Under the pieces are notes generated by a model. The model saw nothing but the letters and a program-made list of their open reading frames with translations, ran no database searches and was not told the origin of the DNA. From Hadesarchaea archaeon (GTDB lineage: Archaea > Hadarchaeota > Hadarchaeia > Hadarchaeales > WYZ-LMO6), in NCBI GenBank assembly GCA_004347925.1, contig QNVD01000264.1, forward strand, positions 1 through 7,088: 7,088 bases of DNA, given 5' to 3'. Positions within the stretch are counted from its first letter, which is position 1; the number at the start of each line of letters is the position of its first letter. Positions 1 through 6,363 of the stretch are shown in pieces. The position numbers and the translations under genes were made by a program.

Positions 1-1
1 C

Positions 2-535
2 ACCGAGGTCACCAAGGCGGGGGCGCCCACCCTCTACGCCACCGCCAGCGTGGCCGACGCCCTGAGGGACTACGGTCTGGACATCCCCGTGATGGCTGAC
101 GGCGGGGTGAGGGGGCCCGGGGACATAGCGCTGGCCCTGGCCGCGGGGGCCTCCGTGGTCATGGCGGGCAACCTCTTCGCCAGGTGCAGGGAGGCACCCG
201 GGACGCTGGTCAGCATAGGGGGAAGGTACTACAAGCAGTACAGGGGGATGGGCAGCCCCTCCGCCATGGCCAGGAGGTACTCCCTGGACCGGTACTCCGT
301 GCCCTCCAAGGGGATAGCCGAGGGGGTGGAGGGATGGGTCCCCTACAAGGGGGAGGTCAGCGCGGCCGTGAAGGAGCTGGTGCTGGGGCTCAGGGCCTCC
401 ATGGGCTACGCGGGGGCCAGGAACATCAGGGAGCTGTGGGAGAAGGCCAGGTTCGCCCTCCTCTCCCCACTGGGGGCCCTGGAGACGAGGCCCCACGACG
501 TTCTCCTGCCCTCCGAGGCGGAGAAGGGGGGCTAG
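2..535 (+). CDS. guaB: IMP dehydrogenase, C-terminal part (5' end outside window)
   Basis: NAD-dependent oxidation of IMP to XMP, the committed step to GMP, in the cytosol. The reading frame is already open at base 2 and about 177 residues are visible. They begin just after the place where the catalytic Cys loop should lie, so the catalytic Cys, the N-terminal half of the barrel and any CBS domains are out of view. Seen: the phosphate-binding stretch MADGGVRGPGDIA followed by AAGASVVMAG; the YRGMGSPSAM segment; the mobile flap with its Arg-Tyr pair (bases 290-295); then EGVEGWVPYKG, GLRASMGYAGA and a terminal PHDV. The Arg-Tyr flap and EGVEG motif separate IMP dehydrogenase from GMP reductase. 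The residues after the loop read TEVTKAGAPT, where IMPDHs I recall have R-x-V-T-G-V-G-V-P-Q. The gene ends in TAG inside a CTAG shared with the convergent CoA-transferase gene, leaving no room for an intergenic terminator. Family call is firm; subfamily is open. Confidence 0.9.
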   Translation, partial: TEVTKAGAPTLYATASVADALRDYGLDIPVMADGGVRGPGDIALALAAGASVVMAGNLFARCREAPGTLVSIGGRYYKQYRGMGSPSAMARRYSLDRYSVPSKGIAEGVEGWVPYKGEVSAAVKELVLGLRASMGYAGARNIRELWEKARFALLSPLGALETRPHDVLLPSEAEKGG

Positions 536-1293
536 CCCCTCCCTGTCACCATCCCGTGGGGGTCCAGCCTCCTGAGCGTCCTGAGCTCCCGGGCGGTGGG
601 CTCGGGCTCCTCCTCCACCTGGCCAGCCCTTATCTCGAAGGAGCTGGAGCCCCTCACCTCCTCCAGGGTGACCCCGGGGTAAACCCGGAGGAGCTCCATT
701 CTCCCGTCCTCCCCGAAGCCGTAGATCCCCAGCTGGGTGACCACCCTCCAGGGCCCCGTCCCCCTGGGCAGCCCCGCCCTCTCCCTGGCTCCCCTTCCCG
801 TGAGGTAGCCCGGGGTGGTGAGGAAGTCCAGCCTCTCCACGAACCTGCTCCTGTCCTGCCTCATCAGCACGATGGTCCTCCAGGAGAGGGAGCCGAAGTC
901 GTTGGCCCCACCGCTCCCGGGAAGCCTAACCCTGGGGCGCTCGTAGGGCCCTATCACGGTGGTGTTCAGGTTGCCGTAGGGATCTATCTGGGCGGCCCCC
1001 AGGAAGGCGTAGTCGGCGTAGCCGGCCTGGGCCAGGCACATGACGTAGTCCATGCTGGCCGCCATCACCGCCCGGTAGGCGGTCATGGAGTCCCCCACGG
1101 AGAGGGGCAGGGCGGGGGGGCGGAGGGGGGAGATGCTCCCCGCCTCGAAGATGATGGAGAGGCGCGGGGCCCTGGTCTCCCTGGCCAGCAGGGAGGCCAG
1201 CACGGGCATGCCCGTCCCGGTGAGCACGGTCCTCCCGTCCTCCAGCAGGCGGGAGGCGGCCACCACCATCATCTCCGTCCTGCTGCACCTCAT
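532..1293 (-). CDS. gctB: Family I CoA-transferase, beta subunit (glutaconate CoA-transferase subunit B-like)
   Basis: 253 residues, close to the usual length of GctB-type subunits. It should pair with the upstream alpha subunit to move CoA between carboxylic acids through a glutamyl-CoA intermediate. Seen: an N-terminal TGTGMPVLASLLA stretch, then FEAG at residues 49-52, whose Glu50 sits where the catalytic glutamate of GctB (Glu54 in Acidaminococcus) lies; GAAQIDPYGNLNTT at about 99-112; and PGSGGAND at about 125-132, a glycine-rich turn typical of these subunits. The ATG at 1293 overlaps the alpha-subunit stop as ATGA, and GGAGG at 1306-1302 lies 8 bases upstream, so this start is well supported although the frame stays open further upstream. 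The retained Glu favours a transferase over an IpdAB-like ring hydrolase. The symbol is a family-level label; the acid substrates are unknown. The gene is the last of its operon and is convergent with guaB. Confidence 0.85.
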   Translation of the reverse strand: MRCSRTEMMVVAASRLLEDGRTVLTGTGMPVLASLLARETRAPRLSIIFEAGSISPLRPPALPLSVGDSMTAYRAVMAASMDYVMCLAQAGYADYAFLGAAQIDPYGNLNTTVIGPYERPRVRLPGSGGANDFGSLSWRTIVLMRQDRSRFVERLDFLTTPGYLTGRGARERAGLPRGTGPWRVVTQLGIYGFGEDGRMELLRVYPGVTLEEVRGSSSFEIRAGQVEEEPEPTARELRTLRRLDPHGMVTGRG

Positions 1294-2306
1294 CCTCCCT
1301 TCCTCCAGGGATAGGAGAAGGTCCCCCTCCCCCTCTCTAGCTCCTGCAGGCGCCTCAGCTTCCTCTTCCCCCCCACCCTCCTGAGGTACTCCTCGAAGTC
1401 CTCCACCCCGTAAACGTACCTCTCGAAGTACTCCCTGGTCCCCTCCTCCGTTCTGGTGAGGGAGAGGTACTCCGCCAGGTGCTCCTCGTCGAAGTAGTAC
1501 CGTCCGGGCATGTTGCAGGGATGGGAGCCGTAGGGCACCTCCACCACGGCGTCCACGTACAGGTAGGGGATCACCGTCCTCCAGGGCTCCCTCCTTATCC
1601 TCTCCGTGGGGACGATCCTCTCCGTGGTCACCACCAGCCTCTTGGCGGCCCTGGCCAGCTCCGAGTCCTCCACCAGGGCCCCCTCTATCCTGCAGTTCCC
1701 GTAAACGTCGCACTCGTGCACGTGGATCACCGCCACGTCGGGGAAGCAGGCGGGGAGGAGGCAGATGGGCCTTCCGGTGAAGGGGTCCCTCACCACCTTG
1801 GCGGAGCTCCTTCTGAGGGTGTCGGTCCCGAGCATCACGTAGGCGGGCATGAAGGGCAGTCCCGCGGCCGCCGCCTTGAACCTCCACTGGTAGGCCGCGT
1901 TGCTCAGCTCCGCCACCACCTTCACCCTCCCCCCCTCCACCGCCCTCCTGGAGGCGGGGGAGAGCCCCCTGAGCTCGTGGCCGAAGGAGTAGGCCACCTC
2001 CACCTCCTCCACGCAACCAGCCGCGATCAGGCAGTCCAGGTCGTGCACGGCCGTTTTCCCGGCCACCTTCAGCCCCCTCTTTCCCTGCCTTATCACCTCG
2101 TAGATGAAGGCCATGGAAACCCTCACGTGCCCGAAGCCACCGAAGGCCATCAGGCACCCGTCCCTCACGAACCTGGAGACCGCCTCCCTCAGGGTGGTGA
2201 CCTTCTCCACCATCTCCCTGGTCTTGTTCCTCCTGACCCACTCCCTGTGCTCCCAGGGGTCGCACCACCCCAGCAGCTTGCCCCTGCCCTCCTCCAGGAC
2301 CTCCAT
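1290..2306 (-). CDS. gctA: Family I CoA-transferase, alpha subunit (glutaconate CoA-transferase subunit A-like)
   Basis: 338 residues from the ATG at 2306. Partner of the following beta subunit; together they form the cytosolic acyl-CoA:carboxylate CoA-transferase. Seen: the CoA-transferase nucleotide loop AFGGFGHVRVS (about 54-64); ELSNAAYQWRF (about 134-143); PACFPDVAVIHVHECDVYGN (about 185-204), matching the D-V-A-I-I-H-x-x-x-x-D-x-Y-G-N block of GctA proteins; and VDAVVEVPYGSHPCNMPG (251-268), typical of longer GctA-like subunits. The catalytic Glu belongs to the beta subunit and is not expected here. A GTG two codons upstream (2312) is possible, but the GGGAGGG at 2320-2314 sits 7 bases before the ATG and almost touches the GTG, so the ATG is preferred. 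The gene starts 47 bases after the BKACE stop; an inverted repeat in that gap covers its ribosome binding site. Substrate specificity cannot be assigned; IpdA-like roles in ring cleavage are an alternative. Confidence 0.85.
   Translation of the reverse strand: MEVLEEGRGKLLGWCDPWEHREWVRRNKTREMVEKVTTLREAVSRFVRDGCLMAFGGFGHVRVSMAFIYEVIRQGKRGLKVAGKTAVHDLDCLIAAGCVEEVEVAYSFGHELRGLSPASRRAVEGGRVKVVAELSNAAYQWRFKAAAAGLPFMPAYVMLGTDTLRRSSAKVVRDPFTGRPICLLPACFPDVAVIHVHECDVYGNCRIEGALVEDSELARAAKRLVVTTERIVPTERIRREPWRTVIPYLYVDAVVEVPYGSHPCNMPGRYYFDEEHLAEYLSLTRTEEGTREYFERYVYGVEDFEEYLRRVGGKRKLRRLQELERGRGTFSYPWRKGG
1302..1306 (-). promoter_or_regulatory. Shine-Dalgarno site of gctB inside the gctA coding end
   Basis: On the minus strand GGAGG is followed by 8 bases and then the ATG at 1293. 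It lies in the last codons of gctA (Trp-Arg-Lys-Gly-Gly-stop) and supports the 1293 start and translational coupling through the ATGA overlap. GGAGG is common in these purine-rich coding strands, so position rather than sequence carries the weight. Confidence 0.6.
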
Positions 2307-2313
2307 TCCCACC

Positions 2314-2353
2314 CCCTCCCGGAGTTCCCCGCTAAAAAGGTGTTCCGGGAGGG
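2314..2353 (-). promoter_or_regulatory. Inverted repeat that would sequester the gctA ribosome binding site
   Basis: In the minus-strand transcript CCCTCCCGGA (2353-2344) and TCCGGGAGGG (2323-2314) form a perfect 10-base-pair stem around a 20-base loop containing a short U-run. The 3' arm contains the GGGAGGG that serves gctA, 7 bases before its ATG. The 5' arm begins on the base right after the BKACE stop codon, so a ribosome finishing BKACE would cover and open the stem. This fits translational coupling. Sequence this rich in CTCCC and GGGAGG makes chance repeats easier, so the regulatory role is inference. Confidence 0.4.
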
Positions 2354-3283
2354 CTACCGGGGCTTCAGACCCAGGATCCTCCTGGCCTCGTCCGGGGTGG
2401 CTATCTCCCTCCCCAGCTCCTTGGCGATCCGGGCGATCTTGGCCACCAGCTCGGCGTTGCTCTTGGCCAGCACCCCCCTCTCCAGGTAGAGGTTGTCCTC
2501 CATCCCCACCCTCACGTGCCCCCCCAGGATGATGGCCAGCGCCCCCATCTCCATCTCATGCCTTCCGGGGGCGCACACCGACCAGGTCCAGTTCTCGGGG
2601 ATGTTCCTGACGCAGTAGAGGAGGGTCTCGGGCGTGGGGGACATGCAGCTCATCCCCCCGAACATGACGAACTGGAGGTGCAGGGGCTCCTTCAGCTTTC
2701 CCTCCCTCACCAGGGTCTTCGCCGTGTTTATCATCCCCGTGTCGTAGATCTCCAGCTCCGGCTTCACGTTGTTCTCGTACATGTACCTCGCCCACCTCTC
2801 GATCCTGGAGAGGGGGTTGCTGAAGATCATGTCCCTCAGGGGCTCCAGCCCCAGGTCCTCCCAGATGTTTATGGATCCCATGTTGAGGGAGGACATCTCC
2901 TGGCCGAACTTCATCCTCTCCTCCATCCACTGGTCCAGCTTCCGCTCGTACTCCTCGGGGGTGTACTTCTGCTGCACCCCCATCAGCTCGGCCAGCGCCG
3001 GGGGAAGGGGCCTGCCCCCTCCCGTGGTGATGTTGATGATGATGTCGGAGGCCTCGCTCTCCCTTATCCTCCTGATGTACTCCGGGAAGACCGAGTTGGG
3101 GTCGGGATGGGGCCTGCCCATCTCGGGCTCCTTGGCGTGGAGGTGGACCACCGAGGCCCCCGCCTTCCTGCACCTGCAGACCTCCTCGACGATCTCGTCC
3201 ACGGTGCAGGGCACGTAGGGCGTGAGCAGCCTGGAAACGAACTCCCCGCCCGTCACCGCGGCGGTTATGATCAGCTTTTCCAT
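2354..3283 (-). CDS. Beta-keto acid cleavage enzyme (BKACE, DUF849/Kce family)
   Basis: 309 residues. BKACE enzymes are zinc-dependent TIM-barrel proteins that convert a 3-keto acid plus acetyl-CoA to acetoacetate plus a new acyl-CoA; Kce of lysine fermentation (3-keto-5-aminohexanoate) is the reference member. Seen: N-terminal ITAAVTGGE with Glu14; metal-binding pair VHLHAK with His47 and His49; INITTGGG (83-90); LNMGSINIW (133-141); the Y-D-T-G-M strand (180-184); FGGMS (208-212); and GHVRVGMEDN (255-264), supplying Arg258, Glu262 and Asp263 that match the Kce substrate and catalytic residues from memory. The C-terminal helix region (LAKSNAELVAKIARIAKELG) is also typical. It is about 30 residues longer than Kce, mainly between residues 91 and 130, as in other BKACE subgroups. 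It begins at an ATG 37 bases past the purH stop, with a TATA-like element 24-25 bases upstream and no clear GGAGG. It is followed by the CoA-transferase pair. Family certain; substrate unknown. Confidence 0.9.
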   Translation of the reverse strand: MEKLIITAAVTGGEFVSRLLTPYVPCTVDEIVEEVCRCRKAGASVVHLHAKEPEMGRPHPDPNSVFPEYIRRIRESEASDIIINITTGGGRPLPPALAELMGVQQKYTPEEYERKLDQWMEERMKFGQEMSSLNMGSINIWEDLGLEPLRDMIFSNPLSRIERWARYMYENNVKPELEIYDTGMINTAKTLVREGKLKEPLHLQFVMFGGMSCMSPTPETLLYCVRNIPENWTWSVCAPGRHEMEMGALAIILGGHVRVGMEDNLYLERGVLAKSNAELVAKIARIAKELGREIATPDEARRILGLKPR

Positions 3284-3303
3284 CTTCCCCTTTCGTCCCG
3301 CCG

Positions 3304-3311
3304 ATATAAAA
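3304..3311 (-). promoter_or_regulatory. Archaeal-type TATA box for the BKACE-gctA-gctB operon
   Basis: The minus strand reads TTTTATAT, flanked upstream by GAAA, inside a 37-base gap that is otherwise GC-rich. Its centre is 24-25 bases from the A of the BKACE ATG, the spacing at which archaeal TATA boxes direct initiation at or next to the start codon. This predicts a leaderless transcript independent of purH. No experimental start site is available. Confidence 0.55.
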
Positions 3312-3320
3312 TTTCGGGCT

Positions 3321-4853
3321 TCAGTGCTTGAAGTGCCTTACCCCCGTGAAGACCATGGCCATCCCGTGCCTGTCGGCCTCCCTGATGACCTCCTGGTCCC
3401 TTATGGAGCCCCCGGGCTGGATGATGGCGGTGATGCCGGCCTCGGCGGCCTTCTGCACGGAGTCCGGGAAGGGGAAGAAGGCGTCGGAGGCCAGGACCGC
3501 CCCCCTGGCGCGGGGTCCCGCCTTCTTCAGGGCTATCTCCGTGGAGTCCACCCTGCTGGTCTGGCCCGCCCCCACCCCCACCGCCTGCTTCTCCCTGGCC
3601 ACCACGATGGCGTTGGACTTGACGTGCTTCACCACCTTCCAGGCGAAGATCAGCTGCTCCCTCTCCTCCTCCGTGGGCCCCCTCCTCGTGACCACCCTCA
3701 TCTCCTCGGGCCGTAGGAGCAGGGAGTCCTCATCCTCCACCAGCAGCCCCCCGCTTATCTGCCTGAACCTCAGCCCGCGCTTCCGCTCGAAGGAGGGGAG
3801 CTCCAGCACCCTCATGTTGGCCTTCTTCCTCATCACCTCCAGGGCCTCCGGCTCGTAGGAGGGGGCCACCACCGCCTCGATGAAGGTGGAGGTGATCTCC
3901 TCCGCCGTCTCCCTCGTCACCCTGCGGTTTATCCCCACCCCCCCCCCGAAGGCGGAGAGGGGATCGCACTCCCTGGCCTTCACGTAGGCCCTCCTCACGT
4001 CCGGGTCGCAGGCCAGGCCGCAGGGGTTGGTGTGCTTGATCACCACCGCCGTGGTCTCCTCGAACTCCGCTAGGAGGTCCAGGGCCGCGTCCAGGTCCAT
4101 CAGGTTGTTGAAGGACAGCTCCTTGCCCTGGTGGAGCCTGGCGCTGGCTATCCCCCAGGGCTCGGCCTCCACGTAGAGGGCACCCCTCTGGTGGGGGTTC
4201 TGCCCGTACCTGAGGTCGGAGGCCTTCCTGTAGCTCAGCACGAAGTAGGGGGGCAGGCCCCCTCCGGGCAGGAGGCCGGCCAAGTAGCTCTGGACGGAGG
4301 AGTCGTAGGAGGCCGTGTGGGCGAAGGCCTCCACCGCCAGCTCCAGCCTCTTCTCCTCGCTCACGTCCCCCCTCTCCCTGAGCTCCCCCAGGATCTCCCC
4401 GTACCTCTCCGGCCTCACCACCACCACCACGTCCCGGTAGTTCTTGGCGGCGGCCCGCACCAGCGCGGGTCCCCCTATGTCTATGTTCTCCAGCGCCTCC
4501 TCCAGCCTCACCCCGGGCTTCCTGATCGTTTCTTGAAAGGGGTAGAGGTTCACGGCCACCAGGTCTATGGTGGGGATCCCCCTCTCCCTCAGGGTCTCCA
4601 GGTGGGAGGGGAGGTCCCTCCTGGCCAGGATACCGGCGTGGATGAGGGGGTGCAGGGTCTTCACCCTGCCGTCCAGGATCTCGGGGAAGCCCGTGAGCTC
4701 GCTCACCTCCCTCACCTCTATCCCCCTCTCCCTCAGGAACCTGGCCGTCCCCCCGCTGGAGAGGATCCTCACCCCCAGCTCCTCCAGGCCCCTGGCGAAC
4801 TCCTCCAGGCCCCTCTTGTCCCAGACGCTGAGCAGGGCGTTTTTAATCCGCAT
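3321..4853 (-). CDS. purH: Bifunctional AICAR formyltransferase / IMP cyclohydrolase
   Basis: 510 residues, full length for bifunctional PurH. It performs the last two steps of IMP synthesis: formyl transfer from 10-formyl-tetrahydrofolate to AICAR, then ring closure of FAICAR. Seen in the N-terminal cyclohydrolase domain (about 1-195): ALLSVWDK, KTLHPLIHAGIL with Lys65, NLYPF with Tyr104, IDIGGPALVRAAAKN with Asp125 and Lys137. In the formyltransferase domain (about 200-510): RYGQNPHQ from Arg215, KHTNPCG with Lys273-His274 (the catalytic Lys-His pair), LSAFGGGV, DAFFPFPDSV, and the family ending RHFKH. The usual second Ser of SVSDK is Trp11, a substitution seen in other PurHs. The ATG at 4853 gives the expected N-terminus right before the first strand. 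Divergent from purB across a 53-base gap with one AT-rich island; the BKACE operon follows after 37 bases. Many archaea use PurP and PurO instead, so a single fused PurH with folD nearby points to folate-dependent purine synthesis in this organism. Confidence 0.96.
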   Translation of the reverse strand: MRIKNALLSVWDKRGLEEFARGLEELGVRILSSGGTARFLRERGIEVREVSELTGFPEILDGRVKTLHPLIHAGILARRDLPSHLETLRERGIPTIDLVAVNLYPFQETIRKPGVRLEEALENIDIGGPALVRAAAKNYRDVVVVVRPERYGEILGELRERGDVSEEKRLELAVEAFAHTASYDSSVQSYLAGLLPGGGLPPYFVLSYRKASDLRYGQNPHQRGALYVEAEPWGIASARLHQGKELSFNNLMDLDAALDLLAEFEETTAVVIKHTNPCGLACDPDVRRAYVKARECDPLSAFGGGVGINRRVTRETAEEITSTFIEAVVAPSYEPEALEVMRKKANMRVLELPSFERKRGLRFRQISGGLLVEDEDSLLLRPEEMRVVTRRGPTEEEREQLIFAWKVVKHVKSNAIVVAREKQAVGVGAGQTSRVDSTEIALKKAGPRARGAVLASDAFFPFPDSVQKAAEAGITAIIQPGGSIRDQEVIREADRHGMAMVFTGVRHFKH

Positions 4854-4873
4854 CTCACCCTCTCCCCCTCCCC

Positions 4874-4884
4874 AAAATTAAAAA
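4874..4884. promoter_or_regulatory. Shared AT-rich promoter element between divergent purH and purB
   Basis: AAAATTAAAAA on the + strand is the only AT-rich run in the 53-base gap. Its centre (4879) is 26 bases from the purH start at 4853 and 28 bases from the purB start at 4907, so one element is at TATA distance from both. Minus-strand reading gives TTTTTAATTTT. Between the island and each gene lies a purine-rich tract; the one before purB contains GGGGAGGG (4893-4900), which could act as a ribosome binding site if transcription started further upstream. Confidence 0.5.
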
Positions 4885-4906
4885 CCTTCCAAGGGGAGGG
4901 AAGGGG

Positions 4907-6355
4907 ATGAGCTTCGATCACCGGACCTTCCTCTCCCCCTTCACCTGGAGGTACGGGAGCGAGGAGATGCGCTCCCTCTTCTCCGAGCTGGAGTACCGGG
5001 CCCTCTGGAGGAGGGTCTGGCTGGCCCTGGCCGAGGCCCAGGCGGAGTGCGGGCTGATCTCCCCCGAGGAGCTCCGGGAGATCAGGGAGAGGGCCGGCAA
5101 GGAGCACGTGGACCTGGAGCTCTCCCAGAGGGTGGAGAGGGAGATAAGGCATGACCTCATGGCCGAGCTGAGGGTCTTCTCCCAGCAGTGCCCCAGGGGA
5201 GGAGGGAAGCTCCACCTGGGAGCCACCTCCGCGGACATCGAGGACAACGCGGACGTGCTGAGGATGAGGAGGGCCCTCGACCTCCTGCTGACCAGGATGG
5301 TGAACTGCCTCCACGCCCTGTCCCTCAGGATAAGGGAGCACCGGGAGACGGTTTGCATGGGATGGACCCACCTCCAGCCCGCGGAGCCCACCACCCTGGG
5401 CTACAGGCTCTCCTTCTACGCCCAGGACCTGCTGATGGACCTGAGGGCGGTGGAGCTCCTGCTCTCCCACTTCCTCAGGGGAAAGGGGATCAAGGGGGCG
5501 GTGGGCACCTCCGCCGCCCTGAAGAAGCTCCTCGGGGAGAGGGCGAGGCCCGAGGAGCTGGAGGCCAGGGTGATGGAGAAGCTGGGCCTGCCCTACTTCA
5601 CCATCTCGGGGCAGACCTATCCCAGGAAGCAGGACTTCATGGTCCTCTCCGTCCTGGCGGGCATAGCCCAGAGCGCCCACAAGTTCGGGGCGGACCTGAG
5701 GCACCTCCACTCCTCCGTCTGGGGTGAGCTCTCCGAGCCCCTGGGGGAGGCCCAGGTGGGCTCCTCCGCCATGCCCTTCAAGCGCAACCCCGTCCTCTCG
5801 GAGCGCATGTGCTCCCTGGCCAGGTACGTGGCCTCCCTCCCCCGGGTGGCCTGGGACAACGCCTCCCACAGCCTCCTCGAGAGGACCCTGGATGACTCCG
5901 CCAACCGGAGGGTGGTGATAGCCGAGGGTTTCTTGGCCACCGAGGAGATCCTCATCCTCTACCAGCACTTGGTGGAGGGGATGAGGGTCAACCTGGCCAT
6001 GATCTCCAGGAACCTGGAGAGGTTCTCCCCCTTCTCCGCCCTCGAGCCCCTCCTCATGGTGCTGGTGAAGAAGGGGGGGAACCGGCAGGAGATGCACGAG
6101 AGGCTCAGGAGGCTTTCCTTCAGGGCTTGGGAGGAGGTGATGAAGGGCGGGGAGAACCCCCTTCCCTCCCTCCTGAGGGAGGATCCCGTGGTGGGATCCC
6201 TCCTCACCGAGCAGGAGCTGAGGGAGGCCCTGGATCCCTCGGGGCACGTGGGGGATGCGGTGGAGAGGTGTGAGAGCTTCCTCGAAAAGGAGGTGGGGCC
6301 CGTCCTCTCCCGGTACTCGGAAAGGCTGGGCAGGAAGGCGGCTCCCTCCTTCTGA
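4907..6355 (+). CDS. purB: Adenylosuccinate lyase
   Basis: 482 residues. It cleaves SAICAR to AICAR and adenylosuccinate to AMP, releasing fumarate both times, as a cytosolic homotetramer with composite active sites. Seen: IRHDLMAE with His82; HLGATSADIEDNAD with Thr107-Ser108; GWTHLQPAEPTTLG with His155, the general acid position; KGAVGTSAALKKLL; ISGQTYPRKQD; the fumarase/aspartase signature GSSAMPFKRNP at 285-295 with Ser286 as the likely catalytic base; ERTLDDSANRR; then a C-terminal domain with KKGGNRQEMHERLRRLS and LDPSGHVG. These blocks, and the length, run colinear with human ADSL (484 residues; His86, His159, Ser289, Lys295 as I recall) more closely than with the shorter bacterial/archaeal PurB forms. 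All catalytic positions are present. The ATG at 4907 is the first in frame after the promoter island. folD follows 8 bases after the TGA, so the two are almost surely cotranscribed. Confidence 0.96.
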   Translation: MSFDHRTFLSPFTWRYGSEEMRSLFSELEYRALWRRVWLALAEAQAECGLISPEELREIRERAGKEHVDLELSQRVEREIRHDLMAELRVFSQQCPRGGGKLHLGATSADIEDNADVLRMRRALDLLLTRMVNCLHALSLRIREHRETVCMGWTHLQPAEPTTLGYRLSFYAQDLLMDLRAVELLLSHFLRGKGIKGAVGTSAALKKLLGERARPEELEARVMEKLGLPYFTISGQTYPRKQDFMVLSVLAGIAQSAHKFGADLRHLHSSVWGELSEPLGEAQVGSSAMPFKRNPVLSERMCSLARYVASLPRVAWDNASHSLLERTLDDSANRRVVIAEGFLATEEILILYQHLVEGMRVNLAMISRNLERFSPFSALEPLLMVLVKKGGNRQEMHERLRRLSFRAWEEVMKGGENPLPSLLREDPVVGSLLTEQELREALDPSGHVGDAVERCESFLEKEVGPVLSRYSERLGRKAAPSF

Positions 6356-6358
6356 GGG
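6354..6358 (+). promoter_or_regulatory. Shine-Dalgarno site of folD overlapping the purB stop
   Basis: GAGGG starts inside the purB TGA and ends 5 bases before the ATG at 6364. It selects that ATG over the in-frame ATG at 6376 and suggests that a ribosome ending purB can restart on folD. Confidence 0.55.
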
Positions 6359-6363
6359 ATGGC

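Noticed and set aside
184..1314. Long + strand open frame running through the guaB end and antisense to gctB
   Set aside because: Its product is low-complexity Gly/Pro/Arg/His-rich, it overlaps two well-supported genes, and GC-rich DNA lacks stop codons in off frames.
1294..2268. Possible long N-terminal extension of gctB, whose frame stays open far upstream
   Set aside because: The upstream part is an off-frame reading of gctA. GctB homologues begin at the 1293 ATG, which has an ATGA overlap and a GGAGG site.
2307..2312. GTG at 2312 as the gctA start
   Set aside because: The ribosome binding site would almost touch it; the ATG two codons later has normal spacing. The difference is only two residues.
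1479..2489. Long + strand open frame antisense to gctA
   Set aside because: Pro/His/Gly-rich product with no family motif; it is a shadow of gctA and of the BKACE end.
4839..4848. T-rich run GTTTTTAATC near the purH start on the + strand, as a promoter or terminator
   Set aside because: It is explained by the codons for Arg-Ile-Lys-Asn at the PurH N-terminus, and no + strand gene starts about 26 bases downstream.
6181..6199. Inverted repeat GGATCCC-gtggt-GGGATCC inside purB
   Set aside because: It encodes a normal Asp-Pro-Val-Val-Gly-Ser stretch and lies inside the coding region; no role can be supported.
4769..6247. 492-codon minus-strand open frame antisense to purB
   Set aside because: No recognisable motif, low-complexity composition, and purB on the other strand has full family motifs along its length.
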